Origin: Orobanche coerulescens
Lineage: Eukaryota > Streptophyta > Magnoliopsida > Lamiales > Orobanchaceae
Length of the DNA stretch: 64,000 nucleotides
Assembly: GCA_033398695.1 (NCBI GenBank)
Contig: CM065816.1
Coordinates: 128,809,358-128,873,357 of the forward strand
Reading direction: 5' to 3'
Made by a program: the position numbers and the translations under genes
Shown here: positions 1 to 10,094 of the stretch, piece by piece
How positions within the stretch are numbered: the stretch's first letter is position 1
Layout: each line of letters starts with the position of its first letter
The notes under the pieces: model-generated
Database searches by the model: none
What the model saw: only the letters and a program-made list of their open reading frames with translations
Told to the model about the DNA's origin: nothing

Positions 1-840
1 CCAGTTAGTTGATAAAATAAAACACATGGGATCACTAAAGCTTAAAAACTTACCTTTACCTAACTTAAAAACACATGGTGATGTCTTCCATTTACTATTT
101 GTTCATTAGTATGGTTGTTTAAAATTGTGCCTATGCAATTTGGGAAGTACATTTAATGGGAAATAGTCAACAACAGCAAAAAACAGGAATCTCTATGTCA
201 GTTTTCTTATGGCTAGTTGGTTCTTCGTAGGAATAACATCGACCTTTATGCTTTTCTGTCTACATTTTGGAGTACGTATATAATTGATGAGATGCTAGTT
301 GTAATTTATTACGCTACTTTTGATTTAACTTTTGAAGAAATATTACGAGCAATATTTCCATGGTGTTGATTTATCTATATTTCTTTTATGCTCTATTTTT
401 TTCTTTCATTGGAAGGTGATGGCTCGTTCTTCACCAATGGATAAGCATACACTTGTGAAACATTTGCGAACCACTTTTTCGTGAGATCGCATCGAATTTG
501 TCTAACACCGCCATAATCACTTGCGGTTGTTTATGTTCTTTATATTCTTGGTGGTCGGCATTAGCAAACATCATGCCTTAACATCATCAAGTGCACTTCA
601 ATGCAAGTATTTTTCTCTAGTTATTAATTCTTGCTTGTTACAATATCGACTAGATGGCCAATTATTCTTGGATAATTTGCTTTACAGTCTTTGTCTTGTC
701 TTTTGAAGTGTATGAAGCGAATGTTGGTGATTCGACCGATTATATAGGTAAACTTTTTCATCTAGTTCATATATGTAAAATGTTACAGTTTTTTCCTTTT
801 CCATAGTTTCATGTGGGGAGAAGCGGAGTCTTAACTCCGT

Positions 841-1595
841 TATGTTTTTCTCGTGTATGGCCGCAAAGCGGATTAGTACATTATTCACTTGATTCTTGTT
901 TTTACATTGCGGTCATCCATGGCCTCCGTGTTTAGGCTTAACCTTGCAAGTTTTCTTCACCGCCTAGAGTACAAATTAATACTAATAAAAAGATTCATGA
1001 AGTCACTATTTTTGGATGTGTGGTGTCACGCAACTTGTAACCTTTTCTTTTTCCTTTTTCCATTTGCAAGTTTACCAAGTTCAATACTTTGATGTAAAAT
1101 GACAAGCGATTCGTAACTTTTTTCCCCGAACTCTGTAGTCAATTTCTTCTTCATGCAAGTATGAAAAAAGAAAAAAAGTAGGAGTATATCACTTGTCTAA
1201 TAAGCGTATATTTGCTGTTCTCAAAGCTCTCTTCCTAAATATTAAACCAAATTAAGCTTCATACGTTTTTACGCCGTGTATGGCACCTTTGATTAGTACA
1301 TTATTCACTTGATTCTGCCGTTTTCGCCAGTCATCCACCATGGCCTCCCTTGTTTTAGGCTTAACCTTGCAAGTTTTCTTCCACCACTGACCTCCCTTGT
1401 TTTAGGCTTAACCTTGCAAGTTTTTCTTCACCGCCTAGAGTAAAAATTAATAATAAAAGATTCATGAAGTTACTGTTTTTGGATGTGTGATGTCACGCAA
1501 CTCGTAACCTTTTCTTTTTCCTTTTTCCATTTGCAAGCTTACCAAGTTCAATACTTTGATGTAAAATGACAAGCGATTCGTAACTTTGAGTCATG
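841..1595. repeat. Two direct repeats inside the left arm
   Basis: A block of about 300 bp at 841-1141 recurs at 1270-1595, with diverged sequence between. Landmarks in both copies are a tract reading attagtacattattcactt, a motif around ggcttaaccttgcaagttt, and a pyrimidine-rich run near 1040 and 1510. The second copy has an extra tandem duplication of about 50 bp near 1345-1425. No coding potential is apparent. Confidence 0.75.
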
Positions 1596-1906
1596 TTCCA
1601 TGATGTATGTGTTGTGTTGATTTTACAATATCAATCACGTATTGTGACATGACAATAGCAATTATCTCAAACTCATCGCCGTCTCATGATATTTTCCATA
1701 TAAATAGAAAAACCTATGATGTTGACGGTTTTGGAATTTCGTTCTATTTCTCCTTAATATGAAGGTTGCGACAGGAAGGGCATCCGGCGTAAAACTTTGC
1801 CACTTTGTTATTTGCATGAGTTATGGTGTTAACTAATTTTAGACAATTAAATGAAATAATCCAATTTTATGATCAATATGATAAATGAAAAGTGATATCA
1901 CCTCCA

Positions 1907-2015
1907 ATTTTATGATCAATATAACAACATAAATCATACGGATAATCAACTTCAGAATGTTTCTCTCATCATTTGACGTACTAGGATTCCAACCACGAAA
2001 TTCCAACGACAACCA
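1907..2015 (-). repeat. Spacer of the inverted repeat: reversed piece of an element A LTR
   Basis: The spacer, with the innermost bases of the left arm (from about 1889), is a near match to the reverse complement of 16716-16837 in the 3' LTR of element A. The left side also holds a direct repeat of about 19 bp (1861-1879 and 1904-1922) that is itself part of this LTR segment. The inner ends of both arms therefore contain LTR-derived words, which suggests the palindrome formed inside or next to an LTR of this family. Confidence 0.8.
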
Positions 2016-2334
2016 TTGGAGGTGATATCACTTTTGATTTATCATATTGATCATAAAATTGGATTATGTCGTTTAATTGTCTAAAATTAGTTAACACCAT
2101 AACTCATGCAAATAACAAAGTGGCAAAGTTTTACGCCGGATGCCCTTCCTGTCGCAACCTTCATATGAAGGAGAAATAGAACGAAATTCCAAAACCGTCA
2201 ACATCATAGGTTTTTCTATTTATATGGAAAATATCATGAGACGGCGATGAGTTTGAGATAATTGCTATTGTCATGTCACAATACGTGATTGATATTGTAA
2301 AATCAACACAACACATACATCATGGAACATGACT

Positions 2335-3110
2335 CAAAGTTACGAATCACTTGTCATTTTACATCAAAGTATTGAACTTGGTAAGCTTGCAAATGGAAAA
2401 AGGAAAAAGAAAAGGTTACGAGTTGCGTGACATCACACATCCAAAAACAGTAACTTCATGAATCTTTTATTATTAATTTTTACTCTAGGCGGTGAAGAAA
2501 AACTTGCAAGGTTAAGCCTAAAACAAGGGAGGTCAGTGGTGGAAGAAAAACTTGCAAGGTTAAGCCTAAAACAAGGGAGGCCAGTGGTGGATGACTCATG
2601 ACGAAAAACAGAGAATCAAGTGAATAATGTACTAATCAAAGTTGCGGCCATACACGGCGTAAAAACGTATGAAGCTTAATTTGGTTTAATATTTAGGAAG
2701 AGAGCTTTGAGAACAAGAAATATACGATTATTAGACAAGTGATATACTCCTACTTTTTCTCTTTTCATACTTGCATGAAGAAGAAATTGACTACGAGTTC
2801 GGGAAAAAAGTTACGAATCGCTTGTCATTTTACATCAAAGTATTGAACTTGGTAAACTTGCAAATGGAAAAAGGAAAAAGAAAAGGTTACAAGTTGCGTG
2901 ACACCACACATCCAAAAATAGTGACTTCATGAATCTTTTTATTAGTATTAATTTGTACTCTAGGCGGTGAAGAAAAACTTGCAAGGTTAAGCCTAAAACA
3001 CGGGAGGCCAGTGGCGGATGACTGCAACAGAAAACATCAGAATCAAGTGAATAATGTACTAATCCGTTTGCGGCCATACACGACAGAAAAACATAACGGA
3101 GTTAAGACTC
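2335..3110. repeat. Mirror copies of the arm repeats in the right arm
   Basis: The two direct repeats of the left arm reappear inverted at about 2335-2655 and 2815-3110. The small tandem duplication is also mirrored (2485-2590), so it predates formation of the palindrome. Confidence 0.75.
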
Positions 3111-3969
3111 CTGCTTCTCCCCACATGAAACTATGGAAAAGGAAAAAAACTGTAACATTTTACATATATGAACTAGATGAAAAAAGTTTACCTATATAAT
3201 CGGTCAGAATCACCAGCATTCGCTTCATACACTTCAAAAAGACAAGACAAAGACTAAAGCAAATTATCCAAGAATAATTGGCCATCTAGTCGATATTGTA
3301 ACAAGCAGAACTTTAATAACTAGAGAAAAATACTGCATTGAAGTGCACTTGATGATGTTAAGGCATGATGTTTGCCTAATGCCGACCACCAAGAATATAA
3401 AGAACATAAACAACCGGCAAGTGATTATGGCGGTGTTAGACAAATTCCGATGCGATCTCACGAAAAAAGTGGTTCGCAAATGTTTCACAAGTGTATGCTT
3501 ATCCATTGGTGAAGAACGAGCCATCACCTTCCAATAGAAAGAAAAAAAATAGAGCATAAAAGAAATATAGATAAATCAACACCATGGAAATATTGCTCGT
3601 AATATTTCTTCAAAAGTTAAATCAAAAGTAGCAGAATAAATTACAACTAGCATCTCATCAATTATATACAGACCCAAAATGTAGACAGGAAAACAGACAG
3701 TGTCGATGTTATTCCTACAGAAGAACCAACTAGCCATAAGAGAAATCTGGACATAGAGATTCCTGTTTTTTGCTGTTGTTGACTATTTCCCATTAAATGT
3801 ACTTCCCAAATTGCATAGGCACAATTTTAAACAACCATACTAATGAACAAATAGTAAATGGAAGACATCACCATGTGTTTTTAAGTTAGGTAAAGGTAAG
3901 TTTTTAAACTTTAGTGATCCCATGTGTTTTATTTTATCAACTAACTGGACTCGTTTTAAAAAAAAAAAA

Positions 3970-4708
3970 CAGGTAATATCAGCGACTTTTGAACTGTTCG
4001 TTAACCCTGAACCACCATAACCCTGAAACAGATAACAATATTTTGCAGAATGTATGTAGATGTCATCAACTTAACCGACATCAACTATGCTTCAATCTGT
4101 TTGCTGTAAAATAAAAATAAGGGGTAATTACAAGAATCACCCATGAGGTTAATCTAATTACAAAAGAAAATACCAAAAAAACACTTATCTATTAAAATTA
4201 CAAATATTATCACATTAAATTTTGATATTAACTTATAAATAAATACTCCTACTGAGGGTGCAAACAATTATTGTTGTATAAGATAACTGGAATTCTATTT
4301 CGTAATTAAGCTAAACCTCGGGGTAATTTTGTAATTAACTTTATCACCAAACGGTAGAGTAAAATACCCTAGTAAGAATGAGAGGTGAAATTCCATCACC
4401 AGCGAATGAGGATGCCAGAAATTCCACCATCGGAGTTTTGCCATTGCCTCCCCACGTCAAATTCCCAACACTAATCACCGGCACCGGCAGCCTTATACCA
4501 TCACCGGTAACATAATTTCAACTTCCAACCACATTAATCCCAAAATCAAAAGAGAAACCCAAAGAATGTAAAGCATGAATAATTAGAGGATATATGGAAT
4601 TTGAAGAGAATTGCCTGTGTTTGCGGAGGATGTTGAAGCGGTAGAGCTGGTGGCGGAGGCTGATAGCAAAAGAGTAGAGAGAGGAAGCGAGAAAGAGAGG
4701 TGGGCCGA
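3970..4708 (-). pseudogene. LPXK: Captured fragment of plant lipid A kinase-like gene (tetraacyldisaccharide 4'-kinase), three exons
   Basis: LpxK phosphorylates the lipid A precursor; plants have a nuclear-encoded mitochondrial homologue. On the minus strand, exon 1 (about 4708-4615) encodes a membrane-proximal segment including LASSLYS and SLRHQLYRF. Exon 2 (4491-4368) encodes LPVPVISVGNLTWGGNGKTP, the family's P-loop-like GGNGKTP motif, and runs on to LILTR. A third piece from 4022 encodes GYGGSG, the expected continuation after LILTR, and then loses homology towards 3970. Splice sites are consistent: acceptors at 4492 and 4023, a gtattt donor at 4367, and a GC donor at 4614. Introns are present, so this was a genomic capture. 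The start codon and most of the enzyme are missing, so it is not functional. Confidence 0.8.
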
Positions 4709-4915
4709 TTTCAGCAGCATCTTTTTCCTTATCCTCAGCTGATAAAACGACGCTTTCGTTTTTACTCACAGATTCCTCTTCTCCTCCACTGTCATTCTCT
4801 TCCTCTTCTCCGTCACTGTCATTATCTTCGTCGTCGCCGTCATCATTTTCACTATCGGTGTGCCTTGAAGAGAAATGTCGCGTGAATAGAGTAGTGTGGA
4901 TAAACCCTAATGTAG
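4709..4915 (-). pseudogene. Captured 5' part of a mitochondrial ribosomal protein bL21-like gene
   Basis: In frame with the LPXK-like exon 1, the minus strand encodes a Ser/Arg-rich segment (LFTRHFSSRH) that resembles a mitochondrial presequence. A long Asp/Glu/Asn/Ser run follows (4860-4770), then AEDKEKDAAEIG. Plant mitochondrial bL21 precursors (NFD1-like) have this order: presequence, acidic linker, then an A-x-IG segment before the ribosomal domain. The L21 domain is absent because the LPXK-like exon begins directly after EIG (about 4708). No in-frame ATG was found before an upstream stop. The match is from remembered family features, so identity is moderate. Confidence 0.55.
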
Positions 4916-5069
4916 TCGCGGGATATGTGGTGAGTTGCTTTCGAGGTGATTGTTAGGTGGCGGGTTTGGGCTGAGGGAGCGGCGAGGGTTTGAAATAACG
5001 TGGTTAGTGTTTTAATGTTTCAAAAGCCCGCTCCATTTCTTTAGTACCCGCCTAAATTTTGGGCCCCAA

Positions 5070-5260
5070 ATTGCTATGTACAGCAACGAATTCTTAAATT
5101 GTTGCAATAGAATGTAAATTTTACACTATTTCCAACTTTTTCGCTTCAATTGTAACACTTTATAAATGCATTGCAATATATCCGAGCTGGTCTATCAATA
5201 GCAACGTTTTCTGATGAAATTTTTGAAATCTGGTTGCTATAGCCAATCTATGGTGTAGTG
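5070..5260. repeat. CACTA subterminal repeat region and terminus
   Basis: Short words gcaac/gttgc and ttgcaat recur on both strands (near 5080, 5101, 5170, 5200 and 5232) up to the TAGTG end. The next three bases, aaa (5261-5263), also occur at the equivalent uninterrupted position 16854-16856, consistent with a 3-bp target duplication. The other copy is outside the window. Confidence 0.65.
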
Positions 5261-5590
5261 AAAGAAATCATCTTAGGAAGTATCCTTTCGTATAAGTTGG
5301 AATTGTTAGTTCACCTTCAAGATGAAGTCTGAATGTGAATTATGATAATAGAATCTAGTGCACCAAACAGGAGATCACCGAAATTCGCATGAGAATGATA
5401 ATCAAGTTCGAATATAAGAGTTGTGATGATATTCTTTTCCTTGAAACCTCAAAGATGATTGAATTCATAAGATCATTCATAAGTTTATGAATATGACATG
5501 TAGACGGATATCACACGTTAATCTCTGAGGAGTTCGTAAATTTCATCACAGTTAGAACTGGTCTGTTGCCCAACAGTGAACTGCCATGCA

Positions 5591-5813
5591 CGCTTAGCGT
5601 GCGCTAAGCTATGTGAATTAATGTACGCTGACGGGCTTATTTAGCGTACGCTACGATTGAAACTTAGCGTACATTAAGTCATCAGGCGAGTCAGTCGGCT
5701 GATCAGTGAGGTACTGACCGTGCATGGTTAGCGTACGCTAGGCTGTGTGTAATTGCATGCGCTAACGAATAGCCTTAACGTACGCTACATAGGATGCGTA
5801 ACGTGCGTTAAGC
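5591..5813 (+). promoter_or_regulatory. Palindrome array TARCGYRCGYTA (element A 5' LTR, downstream array)
   Basis: About eight copies, perfect or imperfect, of a CpG-rich palindrome occur here, including ttagcgtgcgctaa (5594), ttagcgtacgctac (5641) and ttagcgtacgctag (near 5729). This corresponds to the second array of the 3' LTR, which lies downstream of the TATA-like box. Function unknown. Confidence 0.8.
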
Positions 5814-6079
5814 AAACCAGACAGATTTCTTTTAAGAACTTCCGACCGTATTTTGGATTGTTAGATGTTCGTTCGACATGAGATGAATTATATATTATTT
5901 CTTTTGTTAAGGTTCGAGCTTGCTACGTGATTGATCGAAGGGGCGACCTTCGAGTATTTCGTTTTTCGTGGAAGTATTGTTCTTGTCTTCGAATCGAGGC
6001 AAGTACTCTAATTAGAATTGTTTATATTATGACAGCTATATTGTGATTGTATTGCGTATTATGTGTTGTGATTAAATGT

Positions 6080-6222
6080 CCACCATGCGTTGATCCGATG
6101 GGAATCATCATGGGAATCTACAGCTGTGTGCGCTGGATCGTTGGATAGGTAATTCCACCATGCGTTGGTCCGACAGGATCATCATGGGAATCTATAGCTG
6201 TGTGCGCTGGATCGTTGGAAGG
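6080..6222 (+). repeat. Tandem repeat in LTR (R/U5 part), 2 copies of about 85 bp
   Basis: Two units share the core caccatgcgttgrtccgaygg and end in gtgcgctggatcgttgg. Related units occur in the LTRs of D and E. The 3' LTR copy is at about 17671-17811. Confidence 0.8.
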
Positions 6223-6340
6223 CCATCAGTATGTTGAGACTGTTATGATGTGATATGTGTTGTTGTTATTTCTCGTTGGAGAAACTTGTTATGATATAAT
6301 TGTTGATTATATCACTGTTGTATGATTATTGTACTTGTAC

Positions 6341-6370
6341 TAGCATCGTTGTGCTAACCCCTTCGGGGGT
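6341..6370 (+). other. Twin hairpin in LTR of element A
   Basis: Hairpin 1 is TAGCA (6341-6345) with TGCTA (6352-6356). Hairpin 2 is ACCCC (6357-6361) with GGGGT (6366-6370) and a TTCG loop. The stems abut. The same pair occurs at 17931-17960 and, with different loops, in D and E. Confidence 0.75.
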
Positions 6371-6726
6371 GAACATTTGTTTATGTTCAGGATCCAGGAG
6401 AGCGGGGAAACAACCACTGGAGTTGCATGACGACGAGGGTGCAGAGTGATGTTTCGGCCGGGTTTAATTGTCCGTGTTTGGTTATTTTTAATAAGTACTC
6501 GAGTACGTCGTCAGTTTGTGATGTTTGGATTTTGGTGATTTATTAATAACTCTTCATTTGGGTATTTGTATTCTCGGTATTGAACTAGAACTGTTGTATT
6601 TTATTTCAGTGATTTCATAAGTTGGTATCTGTTATTGTCTTTTCATTTCTTCAACCTTGTAAATTCTTATGTAAAGGATTTACGGCGCTGTAATATTCCT
6701 GAATATATCGGGGGTGTTACAGAATA

Positions 6727-6738
6727 TGGTATCGGAGC
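6727..6738 (+). promoter_or_regulatory. Primer binding site, tRNA-iMet type (element A)
   Basis: TGGTATCGGAGC, complementary to the 3' end of initiator tRNA-Met with one change (A to G). It lies five bases after the LTR end. The same primer word is found in C, D, E, F and G. Confidence 0.85.
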
Positions 6739-6853
6739 TAAGATTATGGATATCTTGGCCATTGGGTTAAAATAGGGGTCATATACGTCTTTTGAGGTAA
6801 CCGGTCGTGAATGACATCACTGTACTGCCTACGTCTTCATGCGAACGGTGGTT

Positions 6854-6955
6854 GTAAGTTCCTAAACTCTATCTTGTTCTTTACATGTTGTATTTCTTTA
6901 GACTTGAACATTAGAACAATATTGTTTCTTGTATGTTGAGTATTTATGCTTACAG
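6854..6955 (+). other. Candidate 5'-leader intron of element A
   Basis: A GTAAGT donor at 6854 and a pyrimidine-leaning acceptor ending ttacag at 6955 stand one base before the gag ATG (6957). Element E has the same donor context and acceptor at the same place. Inferred from sequence only. Confidence 0.45.
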
Positions 6956-6956
6956 T

Positions 6957-8160
6957 ATGTTGAGAGGCGGACGTGGATGTGGTCGCGGTCGCGGACGCGG
7001 ACGAATGAATGCCGTAAGAGAAGCTTCGCCTTCTAATCAGGCCAGCCACAGTTCAGGCAAACCACAGAGATCTATCAATAATGAACCGGAACCTGCTGTG
7101 CCCGAAATCCTTCATCAAGTGGTGAACCAGATGACTCAGTTCGCCCAGGTCGTGGACCGAATGTAGGTGGCGGTGGGATTACAGCAGGGAGAGAGACAGC
7201 AAGGGATCCCACACATGGGAAATCGAGGTGACCGATGGCTGCAAGAGGTGGCAAAGATGCAACCACCCAAATTCGACGGCTTTTCTGAGACTCCCACATT
7301 GGACCATTGGTTGAAATAATTGGAGAAAATTTTTGCCAGAATTAATTGCCCAGACGACCGGAGAGCCTCTATAGCTCAATACTTTCTGATAGGGGAAGCA
7401 TCCGAGTGGTGGGAAGCCATCCGGCCTGCAGATCATGATGCTGATTGGACATAATTTAAATTGATGATGGAAGCTCAGTACTGCCCTCGTCCTGTGAGGG
7501 AAGCCAAAGTTCGAGAGTTTTTCTCCGCTCAGCCGTCAGACGAACACGTATCCCAGACAATTAAGACATTTAACCAGCAACTGGCATTTATTCGACATCT
7601 GGTCAGAACTGATGCAGAAATGATGATCCATTTTGATATGAGGATGAAACCAGAAATCCATAGGTACATGTCCGGTTTTGAATGTACCACTCTCCGTCAA
7701 TACTAGGATAAGGCGTTGGCATACGAAATCAAGGAAGCAGCAATGGAGAAGTTTACGGATTCCAAGAAGCAGAAAGTCTCTAGTACTTTTACAGAGCACA
7801 AGAGCAGCGGCCCCCGCAAGGCCCAGTCATCTTTTCATTCTTTCAAGAAACCTCCGCACCCATCTAAGAGCGGAAAGAATTTCGGAACAATGTCAGTCAC
7901 GACAGATACAGCTAGGAGGTGCTTTAACGGTGGTCGCCCAGGACACCTTTGGCGTGATTGTTTGCGCACTCCAGTTACATGTTTTGATTGCGGACAGGAA
8001 GGGCACCATACGACGTTTTGCAAGGATGCCACCAAGTTTAATGGAGCCCGTACATCGCATCCAGTTTAGAAGGAAGCTAGTATCCAACAGACGCAACAAA
8101 GTGTTCAGATGCATCAGAATTTTGGCCGCGGACGAGGCAGAGGAAAATGGGACTGAAAGA
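6957..8160 (+). pseudogene. Element A gag (capsid-nucleocapsid), broken
   Basis: The start ATG at 6957 opens a Gly/Arg-rich N terminus (MLRGGRG). The capsid-like core follows, with WWEAIRP and the MMEAQYCPRP segment. At the C end, the first zinc knuckle (7920-7961) has lost its second Cys (CFNG), and the second (7980-8021, CFDCGQEGHHTTFC) is intact. In-frame stops lie at about 7165, 7317, 7453, 7704, 8067 and 8154. Most fall where element E has a codon one base away (Gln or Glu), so decay is mainly by point mutation. It would have formed the virus-like particle. Confidence 0.9.
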
Positions 8161-8201
8161 GGACATCGAGTGCCGGAACTATTCCCCCACGTCTGTACGA
8201 G

Positions 8202-10094
8202 ATGAGGAGGACATACGATCAAGATTCTGCTGTCGCATCAGGTACCGTTCAGATCCTATCCCAGCCAGTTAGCGTTTTATTCGATACAGGAGCTACGCAT
8301 TCATTTATATCCTCATCTTGTGTAAATCGTTTGAATATTTCTGGTTTTCATAATTATGAAGCTTATGTTGTTGGTTTACCGAGTGGAGAGAGGATTGTTG
8401 GGAACTTAGAAACTAGAGATTTCCCTGTATCATTTGTAGGCAGAGAGTGGCTCTCAAAGGAGACGATTGGCTTAATCGATATGGAGCGATTGTAAACTAC
8501 CGAAGGAGGAATATCTCGTTGATCGATGACGATGGTTCCGAAATACTGTTTGAAGGATGGAAACCAGGAAGTTCAGGAAAGTTGATCAAGGCGATGAAAG
8601 CTGTCAAGTTGTTGAAACAGGCTGTACCGGATACTGGTGCTATGCAATGAAGAGAGAAGACGAAATTGTGGAACTTTCATCCATTCCTGTTGTGAACGAG
8701 TTTCCGGATGTATTTCCTGACAAGTTACCTGGACTACCTCCACGACGGGATGTAGAATTCACCATTGAGCTGGAACCCGAAGCTACACCAATTTCTAAGG
8801 CGCCGTATCGTATGGCACCTACTGAGATGTACGAACTGAAGAAGCAGCTTGAGGAGTTATTGGACAAAGGCTATATCCAGCCAAGCGTTTCGCCTTGGGG
8901 AGCGCCAGTTCTTTTTGACCGGAAGAATGATGGATCGCTTCGACTGTGTATTGACTATCGAGAGCTGAACAAGATGACGATTAAGAACAAGCATCCGTTA
9001 CCACGGATTGATGATCTGTTTGACCAGTTGCAAGGAGCAACAGTATTTTATAAAAACGATCTGAGATCAGGATATCATCAGCTGAGGATTAAGGAATCTG
9101 ATGTTCCGAAGTCAGCATTCAGAACTCGCTACGGACATTATGAGTTTGTAGTGATGCCGTTTGGTCTCACTAATGCACCTGCTGTATTCATGCAATTGAT
9201 GAACCGAGTGTTCATCGAATATTTGGATAAATTTGTGGTCGTGTTCATTGATAACATTCTAGTGTATTCTAAGAGCACGGAAGAGCATACACAACATTTA
9301 CGGATTGTGTTAGACTTGTTAAGAAATGAACAATTGTACGCCAAACTTTCTAAGTGTGAATTCTGGCTAAAGGAAGTAATGTTCCTCGGCCATGTGGTAT
9401 CAGCTGAAGGAGTCCGAGTAGATCCTCAGAAGATCGAAGCGGTTATGGATTGGAAGCCTCCAAAGAACGTGAAAGAAGTCCGGAGTTTCTTAGGACTTGC
9501 TGGATATTATCGTCGATTCGTGGAAGGGTTTTCTAAAATTTCCCGCCCACTTACTCGACTCCTGCAGAAAACTCAAAAGTTTGAGTGGAACGAATTGTGC
9601 CATAATAGCTTTGATGAATTGAAGAAGAGATTGACGACAGCACCAATTTTAACACTTCCACAGGGGACTGGAGGATTCATAGTTTACAGTGATGCTTCGA
9701 ACCAAGGACTCAGATGCGTATTGATGCAGAATGATAAGGTGATCGCTTATGCGTCACGACAGCTGAAACCTTATGAAGTGAATTACCCAACGCATGATTT
9801 GGAGCTAGCGGCAGTAGTTTTTGCTTTGAAAATCTGGAGGCATTACCTGTACAGGACTCACTGTCAGATCTTTACGGATCACAAGAGTCTCAAATACATC
9901 TTCAGTCAGAAAGAAGATGGTTAGAGCTGATTAAGGACTACGACTTGGAGATTTTGTATCATCCAGGCAAAGCGAATATAGTGGCAGATGCACTTAGCTG
10001 CAAGCCTGTTTTTATTCAGATGCTGGAGACTCTGACCTCCCAACTTAACCTTCAACGAGAGATGATTCGAGAAGGAATTGAAGTATGGTTATAA
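8202..10094 (+). pseudogene. Element A pol, first half: protease, reverse transcriptase, RNase H
   Basis: The aspartic protease keeps DTG at 8283-8291 (LFDTGATHSFI). A deletion near 8450 removes about 14 residues relative to E and shifts the frame, and a one-base loss near 8620 shifts it again. RT carries [31 protein letters not shown] and, at the catalytic box, FIDN instead of FIDD: the Asp codon at 9253-9255 is Asn. RNase H has YSDAS and TDHKS, but a deletion near 9915 removes the NMRQRR segment and breaks the frame. A stop lies at 10092-10094. Catalytically dead. Confidence 0.92.

Larger units (their letters stand above)
1..3948. repeat. Giant inverted repeat (foldback), arms about 1.9 kb
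   Basis: Bases from 1 onward are the reverse complement of bases ending at 3948, and pairing continues to about 1906/2016. The arms differ by scattered substitutions and small indels, so this is not an identical artefactual mirror. No transposase is visible; small ORFs here are antisense pairs across the arms and are not convincing genes. Because base 1 already pairs with 3948, the outer boundary may lie left of the window, and the right arm may extend past 3948 into sequence whose partner cannot be seen. It could be a foldback element, an inverted duplication inside the neighbouring CACTA, or a template-switch product. Palindromy is certain; identity is unknown. Confidence 0.9.
3949..5260. 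mobile_element. CACTA (En/Spm-like) transposon, right-end portion
   Basis: The sequence ends in TAGTG at 5256-5260, the complement of the CACTA terminus. It abuts an LTR of element A that is cut at exactly this point: the uncut copy reads through at 16854. The last 190 bases are rich in gcaac/gttgc words on both strands, typical of CACTA subterminal repeats. The left end is not in the window, so length and transposase content are unknown; the palindrome at 1-3948 may be part of the same insertion. The interior carries host gene fragments in antisense orientation. Confidence 0.75.
5261..6721 (+). repeat. Element A 5' LTR, right-hand remnant
   Basis: Matches 16854-18311 of the 3' LTR with few differences. 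The missing left 0.9 kb lies beyond the CACTA insertion. It ends ...GGGTGTTACA, followed after five bases by the primer binding site. Confidence 0.92.

Noticed and set aside
521..3557. Small ORFs in the palindrome arms (60-97 aa), some on both strands
   Set aside because: They mirror each other because the arms are inverted copies, are interrupted differently in each arm, and show no domain or plausible start context.
1..3948. Palindrome as a pure sequencing or assembly mirror artefact
   Set aside because: The arms carry many independent substitutions and indels and there is a unique spacer. It is not excluded if reads were noisy, so the long-read check is kept in the findings.
4518..4885. 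Intact host gene at the acidic ORF
   Set aside because: No start codon in frame, the ribosomal domain is absent, and the frame joins exons of a second gene; better explained as transposon capture.
6357..6370. Bacterial-type intrinsic terminator (GC hairpin)
   Set aside because: No T-tract follows, and the context is a plant LTR; treated as an RNA structure of unknown role.
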